Assembly: GCF_029931775.1 (NCBI RefSeq) | Contig: NC_079325.1 | Coordinates: 53,304,286 to 53,368,285, forward strand | Source: Euleptes europaea | Taxonomy: Eukaryota > Chordata > Lepidosauria > Squamata > Sphaerodactylidae | Length of the DNA: 64,000 bases | Direction of reading: 5' to 3' | Shown here: piece after piece, positions 51,701 to 60,700 of the stretch | Layout of the letters: each line of letters opens with the position of its first letter | Position numbering within the stretch: the stretch's first letter is position 1 | Notes under the pieces: model-generated | Database searches by the model: none | Seen by the model: the letters and a program-made list of their open reading frames with translations, nothing else | Told to the model about the DNA's origin: nothing | Position numbers and translations under genes: made by a program

Positions 51701-54700
51701 GAGGGTGACAATCTTAAAATTGTTGCTGAGTGTCTTGAAGGAAGTGTGGGATAAAAATGAACTACATTTGAAAAAAATACACTTGGCAGTTTGTTAAAGT
51801 AAGTACTGAGTGACAGTAGTCTACATGAAAGAGAATATTTCTAAATGGGTAGCCATGTGAGTCCGTAGGAACAAAATAAAACAGTGGACCAGTGGTAACC
51901 ATAAAGATTAACAAGATGTCATTCAAGCATTCATTCATTCATTTATATCCAACCTTTTCTTGTGGTTCAAGGTGGCTTACAATAATAGTTAAAAACATTT
52001 CCAGTTAAAAATAAAATGGCAAAGCCCAGTTCTCCCCCCCCCCGTTAAAAATGCCAAAAATAGGGTTGCCAACCACCAGGTGGTGGCTGGAGATCTCCCA
52101 CTATTACAACTGATCTCCGGGCGACAGCGATCAGTTCCCCTGGAGAAAATGGCTGCTTCGGCAATTGGACTCGATGGCATTTAAGTCTCTCCCTAAACCC
52201 CGCCCTCCTCAGGCCCCACCCTAAAATCTCCAGGTATTTCCTAACCTGGAGCTGGCAACCCTACCTAAGCGTAAGGTTTTGTGTGTCAGGGATGCATCCC
52301 TTTTTATTCAAAATGTTGCAAATGAGAGGGGAGGGGTTACAAAGAGGCCAGCTTAAAACAAGAATGGTCACTCCACAAAGGGGGAGGTGAGGAGGACCAC
52401 GGCCTTGAGAGAGATGCATAGCAAGGTTAACATAAAATCTGAAGCAAGATGTCTGTTCATCGCTTTGGGGGTATAAAAATATATTGAGAAACCAGCCATA
52501 GGTTGGTGGCTTGGGTGTTTTTGGCAGGGAGAGGAGAGTATGGAGGAAATACTTTTGCTCTCTTGTTCTTCAAAGTGTTGGCCGTCGGTGCTTTCTTTGT
52601 TTCAGTACTAAGGAGCCCGTTTCCTCGCTTTGTTAGGAGACTGACCCACCGCCCCTCTTCTCACATGGCCTTTCCACAGACCCCCTGAAATGCTACTTCC
52701 GGGGGAATGGGGCCCCAGGAATAGCAGCCATGCTTTTACAATGCAATTCTAAAGTCTCTCTTGTAGCAGCGCACCAGACCCGAAATGCATTTAACTGTTA
52801 ACTGTTCTGTGTAATCTGCTCTCTCTGCTGGGATGATTTTGGAAAGGGTGAAAATGTGTCTTTATTTACGTTGGTTGTTCTGGCTAGAAATGAGTCGGCC
52901 AAAGTGAAGCACTATTAAGAGGCAGTGAAGCACTATTATGCATTCTTACTCCATTGGCATCAAAGGGACTTGGGGAGGGAGCTTTGGCTCAGAGCATCTG
53001 CTCATCATGCAGAAGGTCCCAGGTTCAATCCCCAGCATCTCTAGTTAAAAGCACCAGGTAGTAGGTGATATAGGGTTGCCATCCTCCGGGGGTGGTGGTA
53101 GATCTCCTGGGATTACAACTGATCTCCAGGCAATAGAGATTAGTTCACCTGGGGAGGATGGCTGCTTTGGAAGGTGGATTCGATGGCATTATACCCCATT
53201 GAAGTCCCTCCCCAAACCCCACCTTCCTCAGGCTCCACCCCCAAAATCTCCAGGTATTTCCCAACCCAGAGCTGGCAACCCTAATGGTGATATGAAAGAC
53301 CTCTGCATGAGACCCTGGAGCTGCTGCCAGTCAGAGTGGACAATGCTGACCTTGATGGATCAACAGTCTGATGCAGGGAAGTGTACGTAGGACTCCTGCT
53401 GGGAGATTAACTCTCCCGTTGAAATCAGTAGAACCGGAGAGTTTGACTTCAGTTAGATCATGTCTTATGTGTGCAATAAACTCACATGTCATAAGCATTA
53501 AAAGACTAGTAGAAAAGAGCAAGAGCCCTGTAGCACCTTAAAGACTAACAAAATCTGAAGGTATCCGAAGAAATAAACTGTGACTGCCAGAAATTTTGTT
53601 AGTCTTTAAGGTGCAACTGGACTCTTGCTCTTTTCTCCTGCTACAGACACACTAACACAGCTACCCATTGTGCATTAAAGGAGTGTGAGTGAGGTTGTAA
53701 CCCTACATCGCTGTATATTGTGCTATATAATCTTTTACTTCCTGGATAGTCTGTTGCTGCTCGTATCTGATGAAGGGAGCTTTGACTCTCAAAAGCTTAT
53801 ATCCCGATAATCTTGTTGGTCTCTAAGGTGCTTCTGGACTTGAATCTAACTGTTCTACTACAGACCGACCCAACTACCCTCTGAAATCTTTGTCTGCATC
53901 AGAAAATCCCTTTGCAAGTTATTGCTGTAGCTTAACATGGGGCAATATCCAGTGATAGGTTGGGTGCAGCTTCAGATGACCAAATTGTGACTGGGAGGCA
54001 GGCAGGCTAGAAGTTTGTTTTTTCCAAAGCATGAGATGTTTTACATGCCCTCCTTGAAGGGTGGGATAAAAATGTACTTGATATATTAAACAAAACCAGC
54101 ATAAATTAATTTGAGTAGTCATTAGAATATTGAACGTTAGACCAATGAAACTGGGATCGATTGTTGTGAGGATTAAGGGGATAAGGGGAGTTATGCACAT
54201 TGCCTTGAATTTTTTGGAGGAAGGGTTGAAATAAATCAGTAATGGCTTCCCCCAAGGAATCCTTGGGAGTTATATGTTTGGTGAATTCTCCATCAGAGAT
54301 TCCTAGTCCTACCCCCTTATCACAAAAACCACACTTCCTATAATTCTGTGGGGAAAAGGGTATGTCTATTAAACCAGTTTCAGACTGTGGTGTAAATGTG
54401 CCCCTGACCCCTCTCCTTGAGGAACGATGGGGACTGGGTAGAGTTGCCAGGTCCCTCTTTGCTACCGGCAGGAGGTTTTTGGGGCAGAGCCTGAGGAGGG
54501 CGGGGTTTGGGGAGTGGAGGGACTTCAATGCCATAGAGTCCAATTGCCAAAGTGGCCATTTTCTCCAAGTGAGCTGATCTCTCTCAGTTGGAGATCAGTT
54601 GTAATAGCAGGAGATCTCCAGCTAGTACTTGGAGGTTGGCAACCCTAGGGCTTGAGAGTGCATTCATGGGGGAGAATCAGACTTCTTTTCTTGTTTCTTT

Positions 54701-57700
54701 GTTGCTGTAGCTTTTATTTACTGGATCACTTTTTCTTGGGCAGGGGACAATAAATATGAATTAGAAGATCATTAAAAATCTGTCCCAAACATACGTAGAA
54801 TCCCTTTCAAAATGTACTTTTGCAAACTCCTCTTGTACGCTGTGCAAACAGACTTTTGAATTTCCGCACCTTGGTTAATATTTATCCAGAATATTCGGAG
54901 GCCCTGCACATGTCCTTTGGCAACTAAAAGCTTTTATTTTTCCCGCTCTGGGACTTTGGCTCAGCTCCTGGACATCTGACTCATTGGGGTGAGAACTTCC
55001 TGAAGTCAGGATGTTAAATGAAAGCCACTTTGTCCTGTTTCCTGTTCTTGCAGCTGACCTTTCCAGGAGTTCAGAGTTCTGAAACTCTGGTTTGGCTTTA
55101 TGCTGCTTTTTGAAAAGAGATTTTAAAAGTATTTTTGAGATGTTCTGTACAAAATATAAGTATGTTCTGTGCTGGGGAATGTGAAGTAGTGTTAAACACA
55201 AAAAATAATGCTGCAAATGGGGATTTTGGTGGAAATTGCCATCCCTTTTTAAGAAAACCTGCCTTAAGGCTGGTTTATAGGTGTGAGAGATCCCCTCTCT
55301 CTGAGTTTACTTCTCCAAATCAAATGTTCAGACGTTGATAAAGAAACAAAGGATTTATTGAAGACATCAGGAGATGAGACAGGCACAGGTAGAAAGCTGC
55401 AAGTGAGGGGCTATTCGGTTTTACAGAATATATTGACTCCAGGGCACTGGGGCACTGGGGTTCACACTTATTGTTATGGGAAGTTACAAGCTTGGCATAA
55501 TACAAAACATCAGACGAGTCCCAGGAAGTCTGGTGAAGCTATCACACTTCCAAGGCCGCATCGGCCTGAGGGAGTACTGACAGGAAGAACAGCGGGGGGG
55601 GGGGGAAGATACTAGGGGCAATCAGGCCTGGCGCCTGAGACCAGAAGGTGTGAACTGCTTTTACGAGTTCGCTGATAACAAAGCAAAAGCAGGTGATGGA
55701 AAGCAGAGACACATAGACAGAGACCCTCACATTCTGCCCCCCTTAAGGCCCCCCTCCAGGGTTCTCGAGAGGGCGAGGCTTATCGGGATAAGCGAGGTGG
55801 AATTCTTGGATCAAGCGAGGGGCCGCCATGTGGGGTGCGGCCACCCACTCGTCGTGAGCGGACCCAAGGTTTTTCCACCGAACAAAGTAAAACAGTTTCC
55901 CTTTTTTCCATTTGGAATCTAAAACCTTGGATATTTCCAAATGGGTATCTCCCCCTACCACGGTAGGAATCTCGTGTGCGGGAGGGGGGTGGAACTGGGG
56001 AGCTGGCACATAAGGTTTGAGGAGGCTTATATGAAAGACTGGATGGACCCCCTTGAGGGTCTTTGGGAGTTCCAGTTCCACGGTAACCTCATTGATTACT
56101 CTGGTAATGGGGAAAGGTCCCACATAACGGTCGCTCAATTTTTTGCAGGGACGCAGAGAGCGGAGGTTTTTAGTGGATAGATAGACTTGCTCTCCCACCT
56201 TAAGCTCCCATCCCAGAGACCGGTGTTTGTCTGCCTGTTCCTTGTACTTGCTTTTTGCCCTCTCAAGATTCTTGAGCAGCCATGGCCAGGTAGATTTGAC
56301 TACCTGAATCCACTCCTGAAGATCAGGGGTGGACTGGAGCTCTGGCGTGACGGGAGCGGAACCGAAAGGACCGAATTCCGTCCCGTATATTACTTGGAAG
56401 GGACTAAAGCCGGTAGAGGAATGAGGCGCATTGTTGTACGCATATTCGGCAAATGGCAGCAGGTCGACCCAGTCGTCCTGGTGGAAATTTACATAGCAGC
56501 GCAAATAACATTCTACCACAGCGTTTACTCGTTCCGTTTGACCATCCGTCTGGGGGTGATAGGCGGAAGAAAGGCCCTGTTCCTCCACCCCCATTAGCTT
56601 CAGGAAGGCTCGCCAAAATTTGGCAACAAACTGGACCCCCCGGTCGGAGAGGACCTTCCTCGGGATCGAGTGTAGCCTGAGGACGTGTGTGACGAACAGT
56701 TTAGCCAAGCCCTGGGCTGAAGGAAGACCTGCACATGGAACGAAATGGACCTGTTTGGAAAAGAGGTCCGTGATTACCCAGAGAACCGTCTTTCCCCGAC
56801 TTGGAGGTAGGTCGGTGATAAAATCCATGGCGATGACTTCCCAGGGTCGGGAGGGGTTCTCAAGCGGTTTGAGGAGCCCTGGGGGTTTTCCCATCCGTCT
56901 TTTGGCTGTGGCGCAAGTGGGGCAGCTGCGCACGTACAGCTCTACATCGGATCTCATACCGGGCCACCAAAACTGCCTCCGTACCAGGTGAAGAGTTTTT
57001 ATGAAACCAAAATGACCCGCCAACCTGGCACCATGTACAAGTCCCAATACCTCTTTACGAAGGGAGGATGGGACATATAGTTTTCCCCCTTGCACCCACC
57101 AGGTGTTGGTTCGTTCCAAGCCCGTGGGGAGGAGATGGTGCTCCTCCTCCTGTAAGGAGGCATCCCGGAGTCGCTGTTGGAAGGCTTCCGGGATACCTTT
57201 GAGCGTAGGGGGGGTGTCAGGTCGTTGGGCTTGGGACCGGGTAGTGACAGCTAAGCTAGGAACCTCCCCTCGCTGCTCAGGAGTGAACAGGGAGTCGACT
57301 GGGCGATCGAAATCATTGCGATACTGGGGAAGTCGTGACAAAGCGTCAGCTAGGGCATTCTCTTTGCCAGGGACATGCTTGAGGGTGAACCGGAATTTTG
57401 CGAAGAATTGGGCCCACCGAATTTGTTTGGCGTTGAGCTTTCTAGCTCCCTTGAGAGCCTCGAGATTCTTGTGATCGGTACACACTTCAAACGGCAGCTC
57501 GGCACCTTCTAAAAAGTGCCTCCATATGGTGAGGGCATGTTTGACCGCCGCCGCCTCCTTCTCCCAAATAGCCCAGTTGATTTCGGACTGGGAAAACTTC
57601 TTGGAGAAGTAGGCGCAAGGTCTCAACCCCCCCCCTTCATCCCTCTGCAATAGGGCCCCGCCCATGGCCACATCCGAGGCATCCACTTGCACCACAAAAG

Positions 57701-60700
57701 GCTTGGTGCAATCCGGGTGGGCCAAAACGGGTTCGGATGAAAAAAGCAGCTTTAAACGTTCAAAAGCTTGCTGGCACTGGGGGGACCATTGCAAACGGGC
57801 TGAGGGAAGCGCGGCGCTAGCCCCCTTGTCCTTGGTACGCAACAGGGCAGTGAGGGGAAGCGCAACTTGGGCAAAGTTGGGAATGAAGTTGCGGTAAAAG
57901 TTAGCGAATCCCAAAAACTGCTGAAGCTGGCGGCGGGTAGTGGGGGGTTCCCAATCCCACACCGCCTGGACCTTTGCGGGGTCCATTTCTAACCCTTGGT
58001 GGGAAATCACGTACCCAAGAAATGTAATGGAAGGTTGGTGGAACTCACATTTGGACACCTTAGCATATAGTTTGTGCTCCCGCAGCCGCTGGAGCACTTC
58101 TCGCACTAGGCGCACATGGTCTTCCATGGTTTCAGAGTAAATAAGGATGTCATCGAGAAATACCACCACCCCCCGAAACAGCAAATCATGCAAAACCTCA
58201 TTAATTAATTGCATAAACACACTGGGAGCCCCCGAAAGTCCGAAAGGCATGACTAGGTATTCAAACATTCCAAAACAGCTGGAAAAGGCTGTTTTGGGTT
58301 CGTCTCCTTCTTTAATGCGAATGCGGTGGTATGCTTCCACTAAGTCCAGTTTGGTGAAGATTCGGCCCTCCTTTAATTGTGCTAGAAGGTCGGGAATAAG
58401 AGGGAGAGGGTAAGCGTTAGACTGGGTGACGGCGTTTAGCCTACGAAAGTCAATGCACAGTCTTAAATCTCCCGTCTTTTTCTTCACAAAGAAGGCTGGG
58501 GCCGAATAAGGAGCCTTGGAAGGGCGTATGAAACCCCTCGCCAAGTTGGCATCCAGATAGTCCCGTAACACCGCCTTTTCACTAGGGCTCATGGGGTAAA
58601 CCTTCCCTTTAGACAGTTTGCCTTCCCCCACAATTTCGATGGCGCAGTCCGTCTCTCTGTGGGGGGGTAGTTCGTCACATTCTCTAACATCAAAGACGTC
58701 CGCAAACTGCGAGTATTCAGTGGGCAGTTGAGGAGGAACGGTGGCTGGGGGGGGAGACCCTACCACAGCGGCGGCCGGAGACCGGACAACCCGTTCCTTG
58801 TCATGTAAACTACAGGGGTTTTCGGGAAACGAGAGCACCCGTTCAACCCAGTCGATGGACGGGTTGTGTCCCCGTAGCCAGTTCATCCCTAATACCACCG
58901 GGGTTACTATAGGGGCGATGGTAAAATACAAGCGTTCCCAATGTTCCCCCACGGACATAATCACGGCTGCAGTTCTGTGGGTCACCGGACCCCGTTTAAA
59001 ATCACTCCCGTCCATTTGGGAAAAGCGGAGGGGTCCCGGAAGCCGCTTGCGCCGGACTCCCAGTTTCTTGGCTGTGTCCTCACTAATCATGGTGCGGGCA
59101 CACCCCGAGTCAACCAAAGCGGGGAATTCTAAACTGGGACCCCCTTTTGGTAGGGAAAGGTGAACACGCACATATACATTGTCCTCTTGGGCGCTTACCA
59201 TCGGTGGAGCTCCTTGCACAACAACAGGGGCGGTCTGCTGCGGAGCCCCCTCTACAGCAGACCGACGGCGTTTTTTGCCGGCTGTTCCCACTCTTCCTCC
59301 TCGCTGGAAGAGGGGGAAGGAGTGGTGGCGGTCGGGGACCCGTCCGAATCAAAAGTGGTACTTGTAATCCGGGACCCCGTCGGGCCAGTAGAAGTGGAGG
59401 CTCCGTCCTGGGGGCGCGCATGGAGAGCGGAGGGTGCGCCGGAACGTCGGCCCGGCGGTCCGCTCCTGCGGCGGGGCTGGTCCTCGGCAGTCGCCTTCTG
59501 TGGTTCAGTCGGGGCTTGGCGTGGGGGGTTGGGACGGCCCGAACGAGAGGGGCACTGTGACGCAAAGTGTCCCTTACCTCCGCAGGTCAGGCAGACACCG
59601 GTCTCAAAACGCTTGCGGCGTTCAGCAGCCGAGGGACCCCCGCTGCCCCCCAGTCGGAAGTCTCGGCCCCGGTCGCTCCGGGGTCTCGGGTCTCGTCCAA
59701 TGCGTTGTTTGGACAAGGTCAAAAGTTGTTTGCGATTCTCGATGTCGGCAGCGTGGCGAACCCAACCTTCCACATCCGGGGGGTTCCCTTGCATGAAGGC
59801 CCAATGTTGGAGGTCCGGGTTGAGGCCCTCCCTGAAACACTGTACCAAAGTGGCCTCACTCCAGTCCAGGATTCGGCTGGCCAGTGACTGGAACTCACTT
59901 GCATACTGCGCCACCGACTTGGTCCCTTGGCGCAGTTGCATCAGGGAGGCTTTAGCCCGCTCTCCCAGAGTCGGGTCCTCAAAGCGGTTTCGGAGTGCTA
60001 CCATAAACTCGTCCAGGGTTCGCAGCACCGGCGAGCGGAGTTCATACTGCAACACCATCCAGGCGGCCGCCTCCCCTTGCAGTAAGGAAGCCACGTACTG
60101 CACCCGGGACTCCTCGGAGGTGAAGGTTCGGCCTTGTTCTCGCATAAAAATGTCCACTTGGACCATGAAAAAGGTCAACTGGTCCCCTGAACCGTCATAC
60201 GTGACTTTCAGGTCCCGACGGGACGGGAGGCTAGGAGGCGCGGGAGGGGCTGCCGGTGCTCCGTCCGGGAGATTGCCGGCGGGCGGTTGCACTTTCAGCG
60301 CGTCCAGGGCCGCTGCCATCTCACCTATCACCCGCTGCATGGTTTCCATCTGCTCCTGCATAGCTTGGCGATCCTCCTGCCACTGCTTGCGTTCTTCCTC
60401 CATCAGGGCCTCCTTGCGTGCCGGGTCCCCTTCGAGTCCCGTGCTGGGGAAGGCCAACCGGCGATCCTTCGCCGCGGTTCGGGAGAGAGACCAACCCTTG
60501 GGGGAGTCCAGCCAATTGTTAAAAAGTCCTCGGGGACGTCCGTCCCGGCCTTGGTCGGGGATGGGATCCCTAGGCTTCTTTGGCTTGGCACCCTCCTCCT
60601 TGGGGTCCGGTTTCTCCGGCACCACCGGTTCATTCGGTGCGTCAGGGGTAGTAGGGGTGTTTTCCTCGTCGCCTTGCATTCTGTCCCAAAAGGTACAGCA

